A stretch of DNA of 64,000 bases from Mariannaea sp. PMI_226 (taxonomy: Eukaryota > Ascomycota > Sordariomycetes > Hypocreales > Nectriaceae), in contig JANFOG010000006.1 of the NCBI GenBank assembly GCA_024336345.1, forward strand, positions 2,418,001-2,482,000. The letters run 5' to 3'. Below the pieces are notes generated by a model. It worked only from the letters and a program-made list of their open reading frames with translations, was not told the origin of the DNA and did no database searches. Below are positions 53,296 to 62,449 of this stretch, piece after piece. The translations under genes were made by a program, and so were the position numbers. Each line of letters begins with the position of its first letter. The stretch's first letter is position 1.

Positions 53296-55092
53296 GGCTG
53301 TTATTATGGCTGTGATTGGAGCAGTCTGTATCCGTTCGATTGAAAAGCAAGATTAACTAAGTAACCTGTTGAGTGCTAAAGACGGGAAATTCGTTGTATT
53401 TAGATCAGCGGTGGATGGCCAGCCGAACCTAGAGTTGGCCACAAACCCCGGCGCATGAACCACAAAGTGGGGAGCACAGTTCATACGGGAGTTCTTCATT
53501 CCATCCCAAAGAAGTGTAGGTTCTCCGTACCTCAAACTTGCTACGAACCAAACACAGGGACGGCTGCTCCAGCTAGAGCGCCAGAAGATGGAGCGAGTCG
53601 ACCGCATGATACAACTAACAAAAAAAAGGGGGGGGAGGGAGGGGTGAAAGCGGGGGAATAAAATGCCTCGGGAGGGTAGAGCGAACGGGAAAATGATAAC
53701 AGACCGATGACGAAGTGTTTATCAACTAGAATGGGGGGAAATATCCTATCCCCGCCCAGGTCCTACTTTTTTATACTTGAAGTTTCATGGTGTATTCCAG
53801 AGTTACGTTGGGTTTTGTACTTTGGATGATTGGTTTCGCATTCCCCCAGTCAGCAGGATTTTAGCACCGTGGGGTTGCGTTCCTAAATGGTTATGTGGTA
53901 CCTAGAGTGGAGGCATTTAGCGGTAGAAGCTCCTGTGCAAGCTCCTGTGCAAGCTCCCCATCCTTCAGGCTTCAATCCGGCAAGTGGTATTGTAGTGGGC
54001 ACTCTAAGCAAGGTACACCGCGGGTGCCGGCTCGCTGATACCGGGACCCATGACGATCAACACGTAAGACGGTTACAGCAATAGCTCTTTGCCCAGTTTA
54101 GGAATTTGTCGTCCCTTGATGAATGACTTCATGCGAAAAATATTATCCTATCAGAGTGGGATCGGCAGATGTAACGGGTAACGGCACCCGAAAAAAGAGA
54201 GAAAAAAAGAATAAAAAAAGAAGTCAGCCCGGGTACTCTTAATCAGCAATTGACCCTTGCCACCTGTAGGTCCAGTTCACTTACTTGTTGGTACCTACGG
54301 TTCCAGGCGGCGGCAACTGGGGTTGCCAGTGGTTGAATTAACATGCCGTGCGGCCACGTCATTTCTTTTTTGGCACCATCCGGCAGTTGAAGGCTGGCAA
54401 TCGTCATCCCTCAGCCTAAGGAAACCGGGGTGCTGAGGCCAAAATCACGTACTTTGAATACTCATGTACGTACTTGATTCACAAGAGATACAGTATTGGC
54501 CTTATTACTATCCTTGAGAATTTATCTTGCCATTGTTTTCGCCAAGTACTTCACCGGGATGCGAGTTCCAAGGATCTGTACAGCTTTTTCTTCACTGAGA
54601 GCGATGCCTAGGCTATACCGTTGAAGACGACCCTGAAAATTGTAATCATCGGTGCCCCTGATTGATATCTTTTGTTCTCTGTCACAAGGGAGACGGGTCT
54701 GCTAGCCCAAATGTCACATACCCTTGCTTCAGTCCCTGTTATGGGAATCCAGCCACTCGAGTGGGTGCCTCCTGTAATGGCCTCCATGAGCGGATTGTAT
54801 TGGGCCCATTCCCCTGCCGATCGAGGCAAGGGTCATCCATCATACAGCACCCCCAGGATGGTGCACCAGAGCAACCAAGAAAAAAAAACTGCGTTTGGAG
54901 GAGACCTAGTGTGACTTGGTGCCATGAATCTCAAATCATTTATGGACCCTTCTACAACGCCATTTCCTCGGAATCTGTTTTTCGCCTTCGATGCTTGGTT
55001 CATTGTTCCTTATGAAGACGACATATGCTTTGTCCTTTTCCGTTGACTGAAGTTGGGGGATTTCTCATTCAGCCAAAGGCACACACGGAAAG
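53296..55092. other. Divergent intergenic region with purine tracts and a 12-bp repeat
   Basis: About 1.8 kb. Contains an A7-G8 purine tract and G-rich sequence around 53618-53655, a 12-bp tandem repeat (53927-53957) and A/G-rich runs near 54195-54230. Frames at 54608-55015 overlap on both strands and show no recognised domain. Promoters of the aldehyde dehydrogenase and rhodopsin-like genes lie at the ends. Confidence 0.45.
53927..53957. repeat. 12-bp tandem repeat, about 2.6 copies
   Basis: The unit AAGCTCCTGTGC occurs twice exactly and then partly a third time. It lies about 630 bp upstream of the aldehyde dehydrogenase start. No function is evident. Confidence 0.85.
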
Positions 55093-56624
55093 ATGGCTGT
55101 GGATCCAATAGAATCCTTTACCATCGAGGCATGGACGTATCTAGGGATTAGTCTGGTCGTCATTGCTGCCCGCATTGCCGCCCGTTGGAGATTGCTTGGT
55201 TTTTCCGGCTTGGCCTTCGACGACTTTCTTATGATTCTTGCTGGGGTCGGTTGCTCAACTCTCTTTCGAATTGGATTCTCGATCTGGGTGAATACTAACA
55301 CGAAGAAGCTTCTTTTCACGGCAGAGACCGCTACAGCGCACTTTGTCGGGGCCTACTGGCAGGGACTGGCTAATAATGCGTAAGTTGAGAATACTTCCAC
55401 AACACTAATAAGGGATCCGCGATAGCTACTCTGACTACTAACGACTTCGCCATCCTCTTTGAGAACCGCATACTGACGCTAGCTTTCCTTGTAGCATGAC
55501 TGACGAGCAACGCAAGAGTCTTGACCCAAGCAGCATCGAATTCTATAAACGAGTTCACGGATCTCAGACCCAACTGTTTGGTTGGCTCGTCTATACCACT
55601 CTGCTCTGGACTCTCAAGCTTTGTTGGCTCTTCCTGTTCAAGCGCCTTGGAGAAGGCGTCGACCACATGAAATTGAAGATCACCATCGGCTTTATCTTTG
55701 TCGCTATGACTTTTCTGGGGACCTTTCTCATCATCCTCTGTTCATGCTGGCCAATATACAAGAAATGGCAGATCTATCCTGATCCTGGGAGTGCGTAGAC
55801 TCTCTCTTCATTTGAAATACTTAAGCTGACAACATATCGCAATCTAGATATTTGTTACCCTGCCGTATCCCACGTACAAGCTTGGACTTTGATCTGGACT
55901 AACTTGACGACCGATCTATACATCATGTGCATCCCTATGCCGGTATTTTTACACTCCCCAGCACTCAAATCCCTCCCCGATTCTTGGTTGGTATTACGTT
56001 CGAGAAGTCATTACTGACTATACGTAGATGATTTGGAATGCCCGCGTTCAAAAGACCAAAAAATTGTGGCTTATAGTCATGTTCTGCGGAGGTCTAGCTA
56101 CAGCGGTTTTTGGTGGACTCCGATGCGGCTACATTCTCAAGGGAGGCACCAAAGGCCCACAGCTCGCGGGCGAGTGGTCATGTCGCGAGTCGTTTGTTGC
56201 TATTCTCGTCACCAATGTACCTGTCCTGACCCCTCTAGTCAGGCGCCTCGTGAAGCGGGCTCAGACAGGCTATTCAGGCTACTTCGAATCCGAATCCGGT
56301 GCCACGCCTGGGGCCAGCAAGGCCAATAGCACCTTCAAGCTCGCGACAATTGGCGCCAAGTCAAAGAAAAAAAGCGGTTTCAAGCACCCACTCTCCCTCC
56401 CCGGCGAAACGTTCTACGAACGATATGGATCTGAGGAGCAAATCATCGAAGAGAGCCAGAGCCCTGCTGCGAATGGATCGACGAACAGGACTTCCACCCA
56501 GAAAACAGCTGCAAAGACAGGTGACGACATTATCATAACACGCCAGTGGAATGTACAAAGCGAAACACCAGCACCTCAAGAATTAGAGAGAGAGCATCAA
56601 AAGAAAGTTACAGCAGGATACTAG
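55093..56624 (+). CDS. Fungal rhodopsin-like seven-helix membrane protein, 424 aa
   Basis: Four exons: 55093-55379, 55495-55790, 55848-55942 and 56028-56624. Joins give GLANNAMTDEQRKSL, YPDPGNICYPAVSHVQAWTL and CIPMPMIWNARVQKTKK. The last intron has a CTGAC branch site near its 3' end. Seven hydrophobic segments are visible, from WTYLGISLVVIAARIAARWR through FVAILVTNVPVLTPLVRRLV. The ARIAARW..FDDFLM start and the DLYIMCIPMPMIW segment fit the fungal rhodopsin-domain (PTH11-related, integral membrane) family. It lacks an N-terminal CFEM domain. The ~110-residue cytosolic tail is rich in Ser, Thr and Lys and is probably disordered. Relatives include candidate GPCR-like sensors, but most have no known ligand. 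Confidence 0.85.
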
Positions 56625-57296
56625 GCATCTGATTCTCAGACTTGCCATTCGACAACCTATCGAAGTTTAGAGCATGCAGATGACATACCCGATGTGTTTC
56701 TTAGATTATCCTCCAGCGGAGGGCAAATCGGGCGATTCATAGGATTTCTCCGGAGTTTATATGGATTAAAGTATTTGGTCAGCAATGAATTGGAAGGAAG
56801 CGAATTTTTTTTTTCTTTGTTTTCAACATCCTCATCTGTGCTGAGCCCCTATCACAAGATATAAAGTGGCATACGAAGCTGGAGCCCAATCACCCTAAGC
56901 AGTCACGTGCATTTGCACCTGATATCAGGCGGCAACGTGTCGCCCCAGCAGCCCCACATAGAATAGCGGTGAAGCTATCCCCCTTAACTCTATTGGCCCT
57001 TGAATAAGTCACGTGCCGTCTTCGTTGTCAGACAGCTCAGCAGCTTGTGATGCTCGATGACTCTGTGCAAAACTTCGATGTGAATGTCCAAGGAAAAACT
57101 CATTAGCAATTTTGAGAGCATGGGAAATTGAAGACCTCGTTATTATTCGTTCTATTTCAACTCTAGGAGCAGGGGGCAACACAGACTAAATTGCGAGGGT
57201 GGCAGCGACCGTCTGTACATCAAATGATAGTAACGCCGTGTTTGCTCTCGTTTCCTCGACCTTCCAATAAGCAACTACTACAAGCAAGAACACAAT
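56625..57296. other. Intergenic region
   Basis: About 0.7 kb between two tandem plus-strand genes. A run of T lies near 56806-56815. No supported gene; the right end is the promoter of the 429-aa protein. Confidence 0.5.
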
Positions 57297-58586
57297 ATGG
57301 ATGCTATTTCTCGAATATTCGAACCCAAAAATGCAAGGGATAAAGCAGTCAGAGCGGTCATCGAGCGCAGCGCGCAATCCTTGCCAATCGTAAAGACTGT
57401 GCAAGCAATCCACTCGTTCCTGGAGGTGGGATCAAATGTGAGCCGGCTTGTCTCAAGAGTCTCTGAGGCGGCAGAGGAAACACAAAAGTTCATCCCTGAG
57501 ATACAAGTAATGGTTCACTCCCTCTGTGACAATGCCAAGACCCTTGGCTACTTCAGCACAACAGCGACGACAGTTGGGATTGGTATCAACCTGGTCCAAA
57601 CATATCAGGGCATTCAAGCATTACAGCTAATAGCTGCAAAACTGGAGGGCATATCAACTCAGCTTGCTGCTCAAACCGCGTTAATAGCACAAAAGGAGTT
57701 TCCACAATACGTGTACGATATGATTGGAGAGCGACTCAACCAGACGCTTGATGATCCAATTTGTGATCATTGGTTTTTTCTCTACCACCCCGACAACGAC
57801 TGGTACCCCAAATTTTACCACCTTTTGGAGAAAAAGCCTCTGGGCCAAAGATTCTGCGGTTATACCAATCAGATTGATACTATTTTTATCTTCATGCAAG
57901 CTGCACGGAGACAGGTTGAAAGGAAGAATCTCCGGGCCCAAGAGAAAGGACGGCAATTTCGCAATGTCAAAATCCACCTTCTCATGCCAGCATACCAGCC
58001 TGTTCTGGTTGCTGAAGCACTCAAGATCCCCGAGGAAATTGGCGATTTTGTCATAGAGGGTCGAATTAACAGCAACAAACCTTTCGTCTGGCTCAACTTA
58101 CCCGAGGAGCAGAGGCGATATGTAATGGATATTGGCCATTGGGTGCCCCCGAGCCTTGGGTGGTTGGACTGGGCAATGTCAAAAGTTGGAATGGCCAACG
58201 GGGCGTTGGTATTGAGAGAGCCCAGAGTTCTTGGCACCCGACAACGACAAGACAATGGAGACTACAAAAGCGAGTGCGAGGGTTCTGATGGGGGCGAGGT
58301 TGATGAAAGGAATGAGGAGGCCGGAGATGACACTGCAAGTCCAGAGACGGTATCGAGTCAGACTAAATCGCCCCCAACTGAAAACACTCGACGTCATGCC
58401 ACTCCTATTCATCATCGTCGCCGAGGAGACCGCGGAAAGTCTCAGCGAAAGGAATCTCGTGGAGCTAAAGAAAGAACTCAAGGCAGTGCCTCGAGTACGA
58501 CAAACCCACCGTATGAGCAGGCACCAAAGAAGGGAAGCAAAGACCAAAAGGTCACCGCATCGGCTGATAACCCTTGGCTCGATTAA
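57297..58586 (+). CDS. Unrecognised protein with glycine-rich hydrophobic segment and charged tail, 429 aa
   Basis: Intronless from ATG 57297. I do not recognise the family. Residues 1-80 are helical and amphipathic (PIVKTVQAIHSFLEVGSNVS). Residues 84-115 form a Gly/Thr-containing hydrophobic segment (TTATTVGIGINLVQTYQGIQ) running into a probable coiled coil (about 108-133). This resembles the membrane-interacting hairpin plus coiled-coil pattern seen in various fungal and bacterial hypothetical proteins. Residues 150-315 look globular and are rich in Trp, Tyr and Pro (DHWFFLYHPDNDWYPKFYHL, then MDIGHWVPPSLGWLDWAMSK). Residues 316-429 are acidic and then strongly basic, low in complexity and probably disordered, ending SADNPWLD. 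Membrane association is inferred. It could belong to an allorecognition or stress-response family, but nothing proves that. Confidence 0.75.
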   Translation: MDAISRIFEPKNARDKAVRAVIERSAQSLPIVKTVQAIHSFLEVGSNVSRLVSRVSEAAEETQKFIPEIQVMVHSLCDNAKTLGYFSTTATTVGIGINLVQTYQGIQALQLIAAKLEGISTQLAAQTALIAQKEFPQYVYDMIGERLNQTLDDPICDHWFFLYHPDNDWYPKFYHLLEKKPLGQRFCGYTNQIDTIFIFMQAARRQVERKNLRAQEKGRQFRNVKIHLLMPAYQPVLVAEALKIPEEIGDFVIEGRINSNKPFVWLNLPEEQRRYVMDIGHWVPPSLGWLDWAMSKVGMANGALVLREPRVLGTRQRQDNGDYKSECEGSDGGEVDERNEEAGDDTASPETVSSQTKSPPTENTRRHATPIHHRRRGDRGKSQRKESRGAKERTQGSASSTTNPPYEQAPKKGSKDQKVTASADNPWLD

Positions 58587-59363
58587 CTTGCGCACAGTCT
58601 GGACTCGATTGTTTTGAGCTGCTAGCATTGGATATATGGACAGAGATTGTTATGAAACTTCGGAACATAGAACACTGACAGGGTGAAAATTATTACTGAT
58701 ATACATTTGGCCTAACCTTCAGAGAATACACACAACATATAGGCACAGCGATGGTTGTTTTAGAGTTGCAATTTTAGAATTTGAAGCATTAAGCAATAGA
58801 CATTATTTATTCCCTAACCCTTGGTATTCTACTTTAATTTGAACAAGAAATAATATTTGCTAGATACTAAATGGTTTTTTTTTTTGCATGTCGAAGACTA
58901 GCTGTCCTCTATGTCGGCAAAGACGGACGACTTTGTACGTTGCATGTCTGCTAAAGGTTTCTACTTTTTTCTTGTGTCAAATTTGCCGCTTGGGCATTAT
59001 TTATGTCACTGTTTTTGTCTCGACTTTTTTGCCTGACTTTGAATCTTCAACCTTATGAAGGAGAACCTAGGGTAGAAGGTCTGTAATCTCTACTTCCCCT
59101 ACTCAAAATTTGAGATGAATATTTAGATTTTACTGCGTCGGAGATGTTCCTGGCAATGAAGAAGTTTATAGAGCTATCCTATTTTATTTCTTGACTGAAT
59201 ACAAGGGATGCATTCGAGTCATTGCCCGAAACAATCAGAGGAATAACATAACGTTACAGCTATTAATAAATACAGAGTTTTATTGTGCCAATTTAACTCA
59301 ATTAGAGACCAACTCACCGCCGCTATCAGGGCCATTGCCATTCACCCAACGTAAATATTTGGA
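58587..59363. other. Convergent intergenic region
   Basis: About 0.8 kb, AT-rich, between the 429-aa protein gene and the SDR gene. Several T-rich runs (for example near 58874). No supported gene or RNA. Confidence 0.5.
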
Positions 59364-60458
59364 TTAGATAGACCCAAAACCACCGGCAGAGTATGGCGTC
59401 AACACTCCCAAAATTTCAGCCCAAACCTTTTCTTGTAATTTCTGACCGATGTCATTGCGTACGAGCAGACCAGGCCTATTGGGGATATTGTTAGCAAAGA
59501 TGCCCAATCGTTAGATGAGACCCTGTATGTGAAGGAATACGACGCACTCTTCAATCCTATTATTATGAATCCAAAGACCGTGGCTCTCCTGCCCCAGTCC
59601 AGTTGCGTACACCAGCGTTCTCGCCCCTTCTTCGGTAGTTTTGCAGATAGTAACCTGTATCAAGTAAAATATGACCCTTCGAGATAAACCTTGCCAGTTG
59701 CGAGACAGGTCGGACTTGCAAGCTCCCGGGCATAAATAATTGACTACAACTTCGGATTCTCCATCTGCAAGTGTGACCAACTTTGCAAGTTCTCTAACTG
59801 CATACACGATCAAGAGCTTGGAGACGCTGTATCTTTCTACAGGTCCACCGAATTGACTCGCTTGATTCAAGTATGAGAGAGAGCTATCTGCCTTCTGCCA
59901 CGCCAACCCTTCAGGGACACTCGCATGCGCCCTAGCTGCTACAATGCTCAGCCGAGGTTTCCAGTCGGGCAGGGACGATTGCCTCATTTTCGGTAGGATC
60001 AGGAGGGCAAGCAACACTGTTGACAACACATTTACCTGAAGTGCTTCTTCCCAGCCGTCCGTGGTGAGGTGATGCTCGTTTGGCGCGACAGCTGCATTAA
60101 GGACAGCAATGTCAAGTGTTTTGAGATCTTGCATGATCTTCTTGCCCATTTCTTGAACGGACGAAAACGAGCTCAGGTCAACAAGCCAGACCTCAATGAC
60201 ACATGATTCCAATCGATCTGAAGTGAAAGTGGAACGGATATTGCGTACCGCCTCGTCCCCCTCGGACTGCGACCGTACACCAAGGATGACACGAGATGCG
60301 CCCAGGCGAACGTAGTGGCGAGCAGCTTCGAGTCCGAGCCCACCACTCGCGCCTGTGACAAGAACGGTTTTGCCTGAGAATGAGGTTGAATTGTCATTCA
60401 AAGATTGCAGAGTTGGTGCTGAGAAGCGATTCTGGACAAGGCCCCAAAGAAGGGACAT
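59364..60458 (-). CDS. Short-chain dehydrogenase/reductase (retinol dehydrogenase-like), 340 aa
   Basis: Two exons, 60458-59548 and 59475-59364, with a 72-bp intron (GTGCGT..ATAG). Without splicing the frame would end early in VVFLHIQGLI; with it the C-terminus becomes RIEEPGLLVRNDIGQKLQ ... VWAEILGVL, as in the family. The NAD(P) motif is VLVTGASGGLGLEAARHY (TGxxxGxG), with an Arg in GVRSQSEG favouring NADP. The NAA motif of the active site is AVLNAAVAPNEHH, the Ser is in SIVAARAH (position often SS in the family), and the YxxxK pair is RYSVSKLL. Probably a cytosolic or membrane-associated oxidoreductase of a small carbonyl. It is divergent from the bZIP-type regulator gene, with 485 bp between the ATGs. 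Confidence 0.88.
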
Positions 60459-60943
60459 GTTGAAATGGGTGATGTTTGATAGATTGAAGACCGTTTTTGG
60501 TGCTGGGATGGGGGTTTCCGGTTACGTTGATTAAATGACCGCATGGTGAGACGTCGGATACCTTCTTATAGAAGGCAGAGTTGATGGAAGAAATATCACT
60601 TTGTACATTCTTCAATAACTCTCAGCATTTGGGTGACCGAAAAAGGTAGTCAAATGTCAGCAAGTCTCTTGACTAAGTATTGCCCCTTGGTGGTTCCATG
60701 AGTTCCACTGTCCAACAACTGCCCATGGCGTTGGCGCGAGGGAAGATCATCTAGACCCAGACAGGTTTAGTTTTGTCAGCACATCGCAGCCGGCTCCATT
60801 GTTGTCGGCTTGCTTGGCAACTTTCCCAATTCATGCAAAGAATGTCAGCAGTTATTTTAAAACATTGTTGCGCGCCTTCGGAGCCTTGCATCTGGGTTGT
60901 TGTTCTTCTCTTCAATATCGACCAGTCGTAGCGATGATTCATC
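60459..60943. promoter_or_regulatory. Divergent promoter between SDR and bZIP genes
   Basis: 485 bp between two divergent ATGs. I see no strong TATA box or repeat that stands out. The arrangement suggests possible co-regulation. Confidence 0.35.
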
Positions 60944-61931
60944 ATGGCCTCCTTTCAAACTTTTCGACTAGTGCCTGCGTGCGACGAGGTAGCGCGTGGC
61001 GGGATGGATGAATGGGCGGGTCTGGCTGATGCCAAAGAGAGGAGAAAGCGACAAAATAGGATTAATCAGAGAGCAAAGCGTGAGCACATGAACTGACATG
61101 GCCAATTCAGGTGTATTTGCTGACAAGGGATGCAACTCAGGACAACGCAAAAGAATCAGGGAAGCGCAAGAGTACGAAGCAAAACTCGAGTCCACCTGCG
61201 GCGCTGGACATGCCACCTTGTCGAAGTCGGTTGACCAGCTCAGAACGACTCAGTGGGCTGGTCACCATATGGCTGGCTCTCCCACATATTTTCCTCTGAC
61301 TCGAGACACGGAACTCCTTCATGTCATTTCTTTCAATGTCTCTCGTGCCATTTTAACAAATTACTTTATCATTTGCTCCATTCCCCTTCTTACACCCCGA
61401 TTCTGCTCTGTAAACCGTGTATTCAGCCTACCTTCGCTTCAAGACACGGCGTCAATTTCGGCTTCTGAAACGGCAGTCTTCATCACCTTGCCACCATGTC
61501 TGATGCCAACAAAGATCCAACAGGAAGTACCTCATGCTGGTTGGGTTGACCTCATCCCATCTCCACGAATGCGAGATAACCTCATCCTGGCACTAGAAAA
61601 ATGTCATATTGACGAGGATGCTTTTATGATGGATCTACTTGGTGAGGCACTACATACTGTTTGTTTCGGTGGCGAAAGAGAGGATGATGAAAATCTATCC
61701 GAAACAACTGGTAACGACAATCCTACCACCTCCACGCCTGAAGAAGATGGGCCCGGGGGCGAGCCAGGCCTTATTTCTTGGTCGGATCCGTGGGAAGTTA
61801 CTGGCTGGGAGGTTACGGGACTGTTTGCAAAAAAATGGGGGTTCCTGCTGGAAGGGTGCCAAGATATTGTCAGGGCTACAAATAGCTGGCGAGAAGTTCG
61901 AGATGAGGATCCCATAACTATAAGCAGATAA
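60944..61931 (+). CDS. bZIP transcription factor with DUF3425-like C-terminus, 308 aa
   Basis: Two exons, 60944-61079 and 61141-61931, with a 61-bp intron (GTGAGC..ACTCAG) that has a GCTGAC branch site. The first exon ends inside the basic region. Spliced, it reads DAKERRKRQNRINQRAKRQ, then RKRIREAQEYEAKLES, the N-x7-R/Q basic-region pattern of fungal bZIP proteins. The leucine zipper after it is short or degenerate. The C-terminal half (WVDLIPSPRMRDNLILALEK, then LLGEALHTVCFGG, then GLISWSDPWEVTGWEVTGLF) matches the DUF3425 region of AP-1-like fungal bZIP regulators: P-x-P-x-x-R-x-N-L..., W-x-D-P-x-x-W-x-x-S/T. A nuclear regulator, possibly of the divergent SDR gene. Confidence 0.82.
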
Positions 61932-62449
61932 TCACAACAGGACTGTATCTTATGAATGCTGCTTCAGGGTCAAGATACTTGCGGCCAAGATCCAATGGCG
62001 AATCGTGTTAAACGTTTTGTTTCGGCAATAAAGACAAACCATCAATCCCTAGGTGGTGATCTAAATTACAACCTATGAATCCTCTGTTGACAATAAACCA
62101 AGCCTACGAAATATCACTAAACCAATAGCACTGAGTTCTGCAGTTGGACAACCAAGTGATACGTTCGTACTGTATAACACCCAGTCTCGTATGTTGTAAA
62201 TCTAGATCATGACCTGGTAGCCTATTTTAGGTCAATGTTAAGAAGGTGACAACACGAAAAAAGAACCCCGAGTTGGCTAATTATACCCTTTAGGGTAGAT
62301 TGTAATAAGCTCGTGTATATTGTACGGATAGACTAAGAAGCAATCGAGGGGAGAGAATCATTCCCAGTTGTCACTGTCCTGGATTAACATCGCAAAAATA
62401 TGAACTCTGACCTGTAGTAGAAGCCGGTTTTCCTTATTCTGCAAGTCCA
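61932..62449. other. Convergent intergenic region
   Basis: 518 bp holding 3' flanks of the bZIP gene and of the partial gene at the window edge. No other feature supported. Confidence 0.5.

Noticed and set aside
54608..55015. Overlapping frames on both strands upstream of the rhodopsin-like gene
   Set aside because: They overlap each other, have no recognised domain and lack convincing starts or splice sites.
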